Of a DNA stretch of 8,766 nucleotides, positions 1-6,098 are shown one piece after another. The first letter of the stretch is position 1; each line of letters starts with the position of its first letter. The stretch spans positions 1 to 8,766 of the forward strand of contig URCX01000084.1 in the NCBI GenBank assembly GCA_900546465.1, given 5' to 3'. The position numbers were made by a program, and so were the translations under genes. The notes beneath the pieces were generated by a model, which saw only the letters and a program-made list of their open reading frames with translations, did no database searches and was not told the DNA's origin. This DNA is from an uncultured Bacteroidota bacterium (GTDB taxonomy: Bacteria > Bacteroidota > Bacteroidia > Bacteroidales > P3).

Positions 1-304
1 CAGTGTTTTCAATAGTTTGGTCTACATTATTATCATCATATTTTGAAGTAATTGAATCATCGTCGTTGTTTGTTTTTTTATCAGTAATCTTATTGCTTTG
101 CTCTTCGTTACCAATAGCATTCTTCAAACACTCTTTTGCATTATCTAATAATCTTTGTATTGTATTTTTTTCTGTTGTATTAAGCTCTTCATAATTTCCA
201 GATAAATAATCTTGTAAAGCTTTAAATTCATTTTTGTCACTGGTGAGGTGTTTATACCCATTCTTAGGATTATTTGTCAGAGATTTGTTTGTATTTTTCG
301 CCAT
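1..304 (-). CDS. Uncharacterised protein, putative toxin partner of the Panacea antitoxin (3' end outside window)
   Basis: An uninterrupted minus-strand reading frame starts at the ATG at 304-302 and stays open to the left edge, giving 101 residues without a stop. It begins MAKNTNKSLTNNPKNGYKHL. Residues about 20-66 look helical and charged (FKALQDYLSGNYEELNTTEK and on). Residues about 67-101 are a Lys/Asn/Asp/Ser/Thr-rich low-complexity stretch, probably a linker to a domain beyond the edge. There is no signal peptide or membrane segment. It overlaps the end of the Panacea gene by 35 nt in another frame, so the two are almost certainly cotranscribed and translationally coupled. Panacea antitoxins are known to pair with many unrelated toxins, and adjacency with overlap is the only basis for calling this one a toxin. 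I do not recognise the family. AT-rich, like its partner. Confidence 0.7.
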   Translation of the reverse strand, partial: MAKNTNKSLTNNPKNGYKHLTSDKNEFKALQDYLSGNYEELNTTEKNTIQRLLDNAKECLKNAIGNEEQSNKITDKKTNNDDDSITSKYDDNNVDQTIENT

Positions 305-761
305 AGAACTTTTGCATTGAATCCTTTGTTATCTCGTTTTCGCACCTCTCCATTGGAGTTATATTTTTTCTTGCTTCTATCCAAGGTTTTTCATTATGCG
401 TCATCGCTTCAAGTTGAGTTCCGCTAAAACGAGCGTAGTTTTCCAATATGTAATTCATGAATTCTTTGTCTATGTCGTCAAAAGAATTTTGGATTTCCTT
501 ATTCAAAACATCATCAACTCCTATAACTGAATATAATGATTTCGATTCTTTGAAACGTTCATACAAAGGACGACAAACAGGACCGTGAACCCATGCCTCA
601 AACTTTCCAGACAAGAATGCTTGACCATGAATGCCAAGATGCCAAGCTTGCACATAATAAACTAATTTCTGTAATTTCAAATTTATTAAAGGAAAACTTT
701 CATCGCTGTTTAGCGACATTATGATGTAATCAGCGACATCATTTACGTTATACGGTTTCAT
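270..761 (-). CDS. Panacea (SocA-like, DUF4065) domain protein, probable antitoxin
   Basis: This 163-residue soluble protein carries the Panacea/DUF4065 signature, the domain of Caulobacter SocA and phage GepA. The N-terminal MKPYNVNDVADYII is followed by the core NLKLQKLVYYVQAWHL (about 28-43) and FEAWVHGPV with a following LY (about 54-66). The C-terminal half has helical segments and TQLEAMTHNEKPW (about 115-127). Family members neutralise cognate toxins; SocA does so by delivering SocB to ClpXP, and others bind the toxin directly. The length is typical for a stand-alone Panacea protein. The ATG at 761-759 is followed at once by the conserved N-terminus. The downstream gene starts 35 nt before this gene's stop, an order of antitoxin then toxin that fits a PanAT pair. 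A TAnnTTTG box lies about 50 nt upstream. The domain call is strong; the antitoxin role rests on family and context. Confidence 0.85.
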   Translation of the reverse strand: MKPYNVNDVADYIIMSLNSDESFPLINLKLQKLVYYVQAWHLGIHGQAFLSGKFEAWVHGPVCRPLYERFKESKSLYSVIGVDDVLNKEIQNSFDDIDKEFMNYILENYARFSGTQLEAMTHNEKPWIEARKNITPMERCENEITKDSMQKFYGEKYKQISDK

Positions 762-799
762 ATGCTATATTTGAATTAAAATGTTTGTATGATTGGCTT

Positions 800-815
800 T
801 ACCTTAGCAAAGGTA
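800..815 (-). promoter_or_regulatory. Candidate promoter -7 box with overlapping palindrome upstream of the Panacea gene
   Basis: Read on the minus strand this is TACCTTTGCTAAGGTA. The first eight bases match the Bacteroidota -7 consensus TAnnTTTG and are followed by the usual C. The whole 16-mer is a perfect palindrome with 6-bp arms (TACCTT / AAGGTA) around TGCT. No convincing -33 TTG lies 18-21 nt further upstream, so the promoter may be weak or activator-dependent. A palindrome covering the -7 box is where an autoregulatory TA complex could bind, but that is inference. Confidence 0.45.
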
Positions 816-838
816 TGTTTTTATTCAAACGTATACTG

Positions 839-1003
839 CTATTCATCTTTCAAAAAATACACTTTATTCAGTATTGAAACGGTTGAAATCATCACTTTAT
901 TGTCTGCTTGGAAATAAAGCGGTTTTTTTCTTTTTCCAATTGCCGAAATAATTTTTTCTATTTGGGATTTGTCATGCTTAAAGCGAGGTTTTATCTTTAC
1001 CAT
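839..1003 (-). CDS. Small uncharacterised ORF (54 aa), possibly a gene remnant
   Basis: The minus-strand ORF from the ATG at 1003-1001 to the TAG at 841-839 encodes MVKIKPRFKHDKSQIEKIIS and on, ending NKVYFLKDE. The frame is open further upstream to 1105, but that part overlaps the end of the DUF2723 gene and reads as its shadow, so the internal ATG is preferred. The product is basic, with one likely helix and then likely beta strands (PLYFQADNKVMISTVSILNK). No family is recognised, and no ribosome-binding site or promoter is evident. It starts 43 nt after the DUF2723 stop on the same strand, so it could be the operon's last gene. It could equally be the surviving C-terminal end of a longer degraded gene. 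Existence as a real gene is uncertain. Confidence 0.35.
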   Translation of the reverse strand: MVKIKPRFKHDKSQIEKIISAIGKRKKPLYFQADNKVMISTVSILNKVYFLKDE

Positions 1004-1016
1004 ATACAAAGTCTTG

Positions 1017-1032
1017 CTTTCGTTGACGAAAG
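1017..1032. repeat. Short palindrome downstream of the DUF2723 gene
   Basis: CTTTCGTTGACGAAAG has perfect 7-bp arms around two central bases, so in RNA it would form a 6-bp stem with a tetraloop. It lies 15 nt after the stop of the minus-strand envelope operon. No T-run follows on either strand, so it is not a standard intrinsic terminator. It may stabilise a 3' end or be coincidental. Confidence 0.4.
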
Positions 1033-1046
1033 GGGAGGAGTGGGGC

Positions 1047-4034
1047 TTATTGCAGGAATGCAGGCAAGTCGCAAATGCTTTCTTCGTATTCCTCTGCCAT
1101 TGCATAAATATGGTCGATTTGTTGCAATGTGCGTTCTATCTCGTTTTGGTAAACATCAGGCTTTTGCAACATCTTTTCCAATGTGCGGAAAGTGATTTGA
1201 AGATATGGGTTTATGATGGTGAAGTATTTGTCGGCAAGGGGTATGCGGATTTGTTCCGAATTGCTTTCTTCGGCTTGTTCGATAAGGCGTAACCATTGAT
1301 TGACGAGACTGAATATTTCTATTCTTTCTTGGGATTGTTGTCTTTCGTTCAAAGAGAAGTAATGATTGCATTGCTTCTCAAATTCTCCTACGGCATATTG
1401 TATGTACTTTCTCGCTTTATTGCTTTCGCCCGAAAGGGAATAGAGCATGGCTATATCTGCCCATGCAAGCGGGTAGTAATGCTTATCGGTCGGGAAATTA
1501 GTCTCCAAAGTATTGCAAACAAATATGGCTTTCTCCTTTTTGTCGGTTTGGAAGAGTTTGTATGCAAGGCTTATTGAGACTTGGAAGTATTGGCTGACCA
1601 TGTCCCTTTCTATTTCATTGTAATATACTCCGTTTTTCTTGAAGTTCCTCCATTGGAAAGCGTGTGAGAAGTTTGCAAACATCTTATCCTCGTCTATCAC
1701 TCCGGCTTTTTGTTCTATGATTTCCTTTTTCGCTTTTTTCTTGCTGCTTAAACGATAGGCGAAACCCTCCAATCGCATATAATTCTCCAAACCGAAGAAA
1801 TCATCTACGGAATAGGAGGAGAAGTAAAGGGGACGGCTTTCGATATTGGCAGCGATTATGTCCAAGGCGGCAAGCGTTGAGCGGGAAAGGTCGAGCTTGT
1901 CATATTTCCAGACAATGGTATCCGAACCTTTGCGGAGGAAGAAGCGATTTGTGTTCAAATGATGAACCCTCATTCCGTAGAACAATTCGCTTTGCTCCGG
2001 CTTTGAGAGGTTTTTTATGGCTTGCGATAATTCCAAGGTGTCGAAAGAGGGGTATATCTGTGCATAAAGGAAGTTGCCTTTATAGGATTGGACGGGTATA
2101 TTGGTCTTTATCGGAGCGGAATCGTATTCACATCGGGCAAGCTGTGTGATTTGTTCCTCTGAATTGAGCAGTTGCAGGTTTATCACCCTCACATCGCGGC
2201 GTATTCCGCCAACATTCTGAGCCCACCAAAGGGGAAAGGTATCGTTATCGCCGTTTGTGAACAGTATGGCATTCTTTTCGCAGGAGTTCAGCATGCTTAT
2301 GGCAAAATTGCTTGCCGTATATTGTCCGTGATGATTGTGATCGTCGAAATTTTGCCAGAGCATAAGCAGAGGAACCGTCAGAAAGGCAGGTGCAACATAG
2401 CGGGGGTAACGCAGTCTGACCATATTGACTATAATCTGGCTGAGACCTAATACGCCGACTGCCAACCACATACTCATGCTTACGAAAGAAAGCAAGAAGA
2501 CATAGTCTCTTTCCCGCGGCTGATAGGCGGATTGATTGAGAAAGAGAATAAGGGCAAAGGAGTTATAGAAGAAAAGAGTGGCGTTGACGGTGAAATGCTT
2601 GGGGTCTTTCGCCACCTGATAGAACGAACCGAAGAGACAGAGCAGCAATGGTATTGCCCAATAGATGTTCCTGCCCTTTGCAGCCTGCGGATTTACTTCC
2701 TCCGTACTTACATTCAAAAAATTGTCCACCGGTTTGAGACCTGTCGCCCACTGAGAGTTCTTATAGTCTCCGTAACCTTGAACATCATTGGTTCTTCCGC
2801 AAAAGTTCCATAGCAGATAGCGGAAATACATATAGTTCATTTGGTAAGCAAAGAAGAATTGCAGGTTTTGGGCAAAGGAAGGCTTCTCCCTCTCCTGTCC
2901 GTTCACCATTACGGTGTTTTTCGCCAATCCCGTCCATTCTATGTAAGCGTTTTCCGTTGCTTCACTCTCGTAATTCCACATTCTTGGAAAGACTGTCTGC
3001 AATTCCTTTGCAAAGACGGGTTGCAGTCCCCTGTCTGTCATCTTGAAACTTTCGGGAGGCAGTGCGGTATAGTATTGTCCGTACAAAAGGGGAGCCTTGG
3101 TGTAATTCTCCCTGTTTACGTATCGCATGAGGGAGTTGCAATCCGAGGGATTGTAATTGTTCATCGGCGGATTGGCAGAACTTCTTATTGGAACGATTGC
3201 GTAAGTGCTTAGTCCTATTATGAAGAAGAGAATGCCGAGAAGGGTAAATTCAAGTCCGGCATAGCCTTTCCATCGAGCAAAGAGCAGACCCGCTGCACTC
3301 AAAAGGGCATAAATCACCACCACCGTCATGCCTGCCGCAGTCAAAAGTTTCAATAATGCAGGCAGAACAAAGAACACAAGCACTGCAACAATGCCTCCAC
3401 CCAGGAAAATGTGCATAAATAAGCCTAAATAGCCTGTTTTTCTGCGGTGAAAGTAAATCACGACAATGGAAGCCGGTAGAACGAGCAGGGAAAGTTGATG
3501 GACGCATAATGCCAAGCCGAGAATGAAGACAGCCAAGAGAAGATAGGATTTCTTGGAAGTATCGTCCCATTTCAAGGTAAGCCAGAAGACGATGAGGGAC
3601 AGTAACATAGAGAGAGCATATACCTCTGCCTCCGTTGCGGAAAACCATATACTGTCGGCAAATGCGAAACATAAGGCTCCTATGACGGAAGCTATGATAT
3701 TACCAGGCTGCATTGCCGAGAAGCGGTTGAGCATTCGCACGAGTATCCAGAACAAAAACATTACGCTCAAGCCCATGGACAATGGGGAAATGAAACTTAC
3801 GCAACGCGTAATGTAAATAGGATTATTGAAGCCGAAGAGAGAGGCAAGCAAAGCACCGATTAACTGATACAAAGGGGCTCCCGGGGGATGTCCGATTTGC
3901 AAACCCGCTGCCGTTGCTATAAATTCGCCGCTGTCCCAAAAAGACAGCGTCGGATACATAGTGTAGGTATAAAGAGCAATGGTCGATAAGGCAAGTACCC
4001 AGCCTGTTATATTTATGCTTTTCCTGTGTTGCAT
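1047..4034 (-). CDS. DUF2723 / GT117-like membrane glycosyltransferase (995 aa)
   Basis: A large polytopic GT-C-type enzyme of the DUF2723 family, related to eukaryotic TMEM260 protein O-mannosyltransferase (GT117). It probably transfers sugar from a polyprenyl-phosphate donor on the periplasmic face of the inner membrane. A membrane segment at about 11-28 leads into the family hallmark WDSGEF (33-38) and GHPPGAPLY (48-56), which holds the acidic residues typical of the first GT-C outer loop. About ten more hydrophobic segments follow up to residue ~575. WNFCGRTND (409-417) and NGDNDTFPLWW (594-604) are further DUF2723 hallmarks. The C-terminal ~200 residues are soluble and helical, with a TPR-like look. 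The length is normal for Bacteroidota members and no disruption is seen. The ATG at 4034-4032 is one base after the lptE stop, so it is the third gene of the operon. The acceptor substrate is unknown. Confidence 0.9.
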   Translation of the reverse strand: MQHRKSINITGWVLALSTIALYTYTMYPTLSFWDSGEFIATAAGLQIGHPPGAPLYQLIGALLASLFGFNNPIYITRCVSFISPLSMGLSVMFLFWILVRMLNRFSAMQPGNIIASVIGALCFAFADSIWFSATEAEVYALSMLLSLIVFWLTLKWDDTSKKSYLLLAVFILGLALCVHQLSLLVLPASIVVIYFHRRKTGYLGLFMHIFLGGGIVAVLVFFVLPALLKLLTAAGMTVVVIYALLSAAGLLFARWKGYAGLEFTLLGILFFIIGLSTYAIVPIRSSANPPMNNYNPSDCNSLMRYVNRENYTKAPLLYGQYYTALPPESFKMTDRGLQPVFAKELQTVFPRMWNYESEATENAYIEWTGLAKNTVMVNGQEREKPSFAQNLQFFFAYQMNYMYFRYLLWNFCGRTNDVQGYGDYKNSQWATGLKPVDNFLNVSTEEVNPQAAKGRNIYWAIPLLLCLFGSFYQVAKDPKHFTVNATLFFYNSFALILFLNQSAYQPRERDYVFLLSFVSMSMWLAVGVLGLSQIIVNMVRLRYPRYVAPAFLTVPLLMLWQNFDDHNHHGQYTASNFAISMLNSCEKNAILFTNGDNDTFPLWWAQNVGGIRRDVRVINLQLLNSEEQITQLARCEYDSAPIKTNIPVQSYKGNFLYAQIYPSFDTLELSQAIKNLSKPEQSELFYGMRVHHLNTNRFFLRKGSDTIVWKYDKLDLSRSTLAALDIIAANIESRPLYFSSYSVDDFFGLENYMRLEGFAYRLSSKKKAKKEIIEQKAGVIDEDKMFANFSHAFQWRNFKKNGVYYNEIERDMVSQYFQVSISLAYKLFQTDKKEKAIFVCNTLETNFPTDKHYYPLAWADIAMLYSLSGESNKARKYIQYAVGEFEKQCNHYFSLNERQQSQERIEIFSLVNQWLRLIEQAEESNSEQIRIPLADKYFTIINPYLQITFRTLEKMLQKPDVYQNEIERTLQQIDHIYAMAEEYEESICDLPAFLQ

Positions 4035-4035
4035 T

Positions 4036-4536
4036 CTACCAGTTGACGAAAGACTTGTTGAAAATATCCTCTACAAGTTCTTCATTTATTTCTTTGATGA
4101 GACTTTCCTCCACATCACCGAGAGAATAGCTGCTGTCGTATTCCTTAAATCTTGAAAACTGTGTCTGATAGTTGGATTTAGGGTTCTGGTTGTTCTTGAA
4201 ATTAACTCTGATTGTTATCGTAAGACGGTTCTTAGCCGCTTTATCGTTGGAACCTATCGCCGCAGGTGTTACGGAATAAGCTATGATTGTTCCCGAGAAA
4301 GAAACATCGGCATTATCGCTCACTTGCATCAAGGAGGTCGAAGAATTGATTTTATTGACAAGGGCATTGGTCATCTCCGAAGCAAGTATGGGTTGAACAA
4401 GGCTTGCCCTGTTTATGAAACTCTCTACGGAAAAACTTTTCGTTTCAGGAGAAATCGAAGCCCCCGTGAAAGAGTATCCTCCCACACACGAAGCTCCGAT
4501 TAAACTTAATACTGTTACAACTAAAATTTTTTTCAA
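4036..4536 (-). CDS. lptE: LptE, LPS-assembly lipoprotein (Bacteroidota type)
   Basis: LptE is the outer-membrane lipoprotein that plugs LptD and helps insert LPS into the outer leaflet. This 166-residue protein has a lipoprotein signal, MKKILVVTVLSLIGASC, with the acylated cysteine at residue 17. Glycine at -3 departs from the classic lipobox. GYSFTGASI follows directly, the recognisable start of mature Bacteroidota LptE proteins. Later come an alternating strand-rich region (FSGTIIAYSVTP, NRLTITIRVNFKNN) and a C-terminal helix (LIKEINEELVEDIFNKSFVNW). The length is normal for the family. The start codon is TTG (4536-4534): no in-frame ATG lies close upstream, and this start gives a proper signal peptide. 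It begins 11 nt after the stop of the T9SS cargo gene and ends 1 nt before the DUF2723 gene, so expression is probably coupled along the operon. Confidence 0.88.
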   Translation of the reverse strand: MKKILVVTVLSLIGASCVGGYSFTGASISPETKSFSVESFINRASLVQPILASEMTNALVNKINSSTSLMQVSDNADVSFSGTIIAYSVTPAAIGSNDKAAKNRLTITIRVNFKNNQNPKSNYQTQFSRFKEYDSSYSLGDVEESLIKEINEELVEDIFNKSFVNW

Positions 4537-4547
4537 AACCGTAAGGC

Positions 4548-5480
4548 TTATCGTACAATCAACTTGCCGACCTGCTTATTGTCTATGTTGACAAAGTAAA
4601 TGCCTTTGTTCTCCAAGCTGATTGTGCCGTTATCATAGCTCTCTATATTCTTTACGGAGCGACCCAAAGCATCCGTTATTCTCACAGAACTTCCTGCCGG
4701 AGCGTTCAAGCGGAAATCTCCGCTGCAAGGATTAGGATATATCGCAATTTGGGAAGTCAAATCCAATTTCTCCAATCCTGTATTGTAGTTGATGGTCAAG
4801 TCGTCCAAAAGAAGAGAAGCCATATTTGCCGCTGTGTTTTCCTCATCTGTGCCTACAAGAGCAAGGAAAATCAATTCCGTTGCAGGTGTTTCGGAAAGTT
4901 TATTCAATTCCATGGTGAAAGAAGCATAGCCCTCGCTTTTCATCATTTCGGGGTCGTTTGTGAAAATACCCATTCCGACGATTTGCCTTTCTTCTCCCTC
5001 ACCGGCAAACAACAAGGCTTGAAGCAAGAATATATCGTTGGCTGTATCCATTTCGTTGAACTTGTAATAACCGCTTATGGAAGAGGGTTGCTCGTTTAAT
5101 CTCAAACCATCATGTAAGAGGTTCATGATAACCTCCGGCGAAAAAACCGTATCCTCATCGCCGTTGTTCGTAAACAAGTTGATGACAGCCTCCATATTTA
5201 TCGTTGCATTGGTTAGAAATCCAGGAACCACCATATCGACGCCTACCATTCCCGCGATAATACTTGGAAGAGGCTTGGGTGCTATCTTGACAGCTGCATT
5301 TCCGCTATGCGAATCGGAAGACTTGTTGATGTCGCAAAGATTAAATCCCATATAACCGAGACTGTTCCAGCCCTGAGGAGAATTGCCGCTCCATGACTCG
5401 AAATTACCGTTGGTGAATTGTTGGGCATAAGTCGTGCAGAACGCCATTGCCGCAATCAAAAATAATGATACTCTTTTCAT
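4548..5480 (-). CDS. T9SS-sorted extracellular protein with an N-terminal jelly-roll-like domain
   Basis: A 310-residue exported protein. The signal peptide MKRVSLFLIAAMAFCTTYAQ is followed by QFTNGNFESWSGNSPQGW and, later, SGNAAVKI, SGYYKF and a region ending LLLDDLTI. That pattern is typical of carbohydrate-binding-like or PCMD-like beta-sandwich domains in Bacteroidota surface proteins. Residues about 240-310 form a type A T9SS C-terminal sorting domain: IAIYPNPCSGDF (YPNP at 248-251), VRITDALGRSV, GIYFVNI and the final KLIVR. The protein should cross the inner membrane by Sec and the outer membrane by T9SS, with the sorting domain removed and the product often anchored to LPS. DTV (110-112) and DTA (145-147) fit the Bacteroidota O-glycosylation motif. 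It is first in the operon, with a good promoter 95 nt upstream. No catalytic motif is seen; ligand unknown. Confidence 0.88.
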   Translation of the reverse strand: MKRVSLFLIAAMAFCTTYAQQFTNGNFESWSGNSPQGWNSLGYMGFNLCDINKSSDSHSGNAAVKIAPKPLPSIIAGMVGVDMVVPGFLTNATINMEAVINLFTNNGDEDTVFSPEVIMNLLHDGLRLNEQPSSISGYYKFNEMDTANDIFLLQALLFAGEGEERQIVGMGIFTNDPEMMKSEGYASFTMELNKLSETPATELIFLALVGTDEENTAANMASLLLDDLTINYNTGLEKLDLTSQIAIYPNPCSGDFRLNAPAGSSVRITDALGRSVKNIESYDNGTISLENKGIYFVNIDNKQVGKLIVR

Positions 5481-5574
5481 ATCCTTTGTTGTTTTTATGT
5501 GTTACACTCTTTCAATTCCTGTGAAACCGAAAACCAAACATCGAAATGCAGATTTACAGCCTCGCAATCCGCTG

Positions 5575-5604
5575 CAAAAGTACTACAAATTGTTGATTTG
5601 GCAA
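5575..5604 (-). promoter_or_regulatory. Promoter of the envelope operon
   Basis: On the minus strand a TTG (-33) at 5604-5602 is followed after 19 nt by TACTTTTG at 5582-5575, a match to the Bacteroidota -7 consensus TAnnTTTG with the favoured C next. Spacing is right for the phylum's primary sigma factor. Transcription would start near 5568, leaving a 5' leader of about 90 nt before the ATG at 5480. No known riboswitch structure was recognised in that leader. Confidence 0.65.
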
Positions 5605-5806
5605 GATAAAGAGGAGTTTTATTCCGATAAAATCAACAAAAACAAATCCTTCTTGTTCAATGTCGCAATTCGGAACGCCTTTTCGACAAAACAAACCGCC
5701 GAAAGAAATTGCCGAAAAGCCGCTTCGTTCAGACTTAACCACTGCTCCTTTCCCCGCATTATTCACTCCAAACACTCAGTCCCATTCTTCCCGTCCCGCA
5801 TATCCC

Positions 5807-5868
5807 CTGTCCCGTCCCATGTCCCACCCATACTAAAGTATGGGGTGGGGACTTGGACGGGGGAACAG
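5807..5868. repeat. Long imperfect hairpin in the GTCCC-rich region
   Basis: The left arm 5807-5833 (CTGTCCCGTCCCATGTCCC and on to CATAC) and the right arm 5838-5868 are imperfect reverse complements around the loop TAAA (5834-5837). The inner part is best: GTCCCACCCATAC against GTATGGGGTGGGGAC, with two single-base bulges. The outer part needs several more bulges. It would form a stable hairpin in RNA or single-stranded DNA. No plus-strand gene lies upstream for it to terminate. Confidence 0.6.
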
Positions 5869-5940
5869 TAGGGGTTTTATGCTTCATTTTCAGATTTAAG
5901 GCTTTGTCCCACAACCGAAACATCTCATGGGACAGGGACA
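5808..5940. repeat. Possible small non-autonomous element or REP-like repeat with terminal inverted repeats
   Basis: TGTCCCGTCCCATG (5808-5821) is matched, apart from a single one-base gap, by the reverse complement of CATGGGACAGGGACA (5926-5940). The two bound 133 bp with no coding capacity and an internal hairpin. A second nested pair, TGTCCCA (5905-5911) and TGGGACA (5928-5934), is also present. GTCCC occurs five times between 5779 and 5825. I see no clear target-site duplication at the ends, so a MITE is only one reading. Phase-independent repeat clusters and regulatory RNA structures are others. Confidence 0.4.
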
Positions 5941-6050
5941 CGGAGGAAACATCGCAAGGCAGGATAATTTACCTGCGGCAGCTTTGAGACCCAAGCACTT
6001 GGAAAAGAAAAATGACAAAGACGAATGATTTCGGCATTCTTTTTTTTTTG

Positions 6051-6058
6051 TATCTTTG
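6051..6058 (+). promoter_or_regulatory. Candidate -7 promoter box for the AbiH gene
   Basis: TATCTTTG matches the Bacteroidota -7 consensus TAnnTTTG and is followed by C. It lies 40 nt before the AbiH ATG, with a long T-run just upstream at 6040-6049. The expected -33 position around 6029-6033 reads TTTCG rather than TTTG, so that element is imperfect. Transcription would start near 6065. Confidence 0.55.
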
Positions 6059-6098
6059 CTCCTTTGAGTATATATTAGCGATATAAAACGTAAATACG

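Larger units (their letters stand above)
5605..6050. other. Divergent intergenic region without genes
   Basis: No convincing gene lies here. Frames open across it have no recognisable composition or start context. Positions 5605-5778 hold nothing beyond a weak AT-rich 6-bp hairpin at 5617-5632 (TTTTAT / ATAAAA). Positions 5779-5940 hold the GTCCC/GGGAC inverted repeats listed separately. Positions 5941-6030 hold only a 5-bp GCAGG/CCTGC stem at 5959-5976. The region separates the minus-strand envelope operon from the plus-strand defence block. Confidence 0.6.

Noticed and set aside
1017..1032. Intrinsic terminator for the envelope operon
   Set aside because: The stem is perfect, but no T-run follows on the minus strand, so it is listed only as a palindrome.
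3250..3672. Minus-strand frame of 140 aa inside the DUF2723 gene
   Set aside because: It is out of frame within a gene with intact family motifs, and is Cys/Arg-rich as expected of a shadow frame.
5434..5871. Plus-strand frame of 145 aa across the divergent intergenic region
   Set aside because: It begins antisense inside the T9SS signal peptide and runs through promoter and repeat sequence, with biased, unprotein-like composition at the end. No start context was seen.
5807..5880. Terminator formed by the GTCCC hairpin followed by a TTTT stretch
   Set aside because: No plus-strand gene lies upstream for it to terminate, the T-run is short, and the arms need several bulges.
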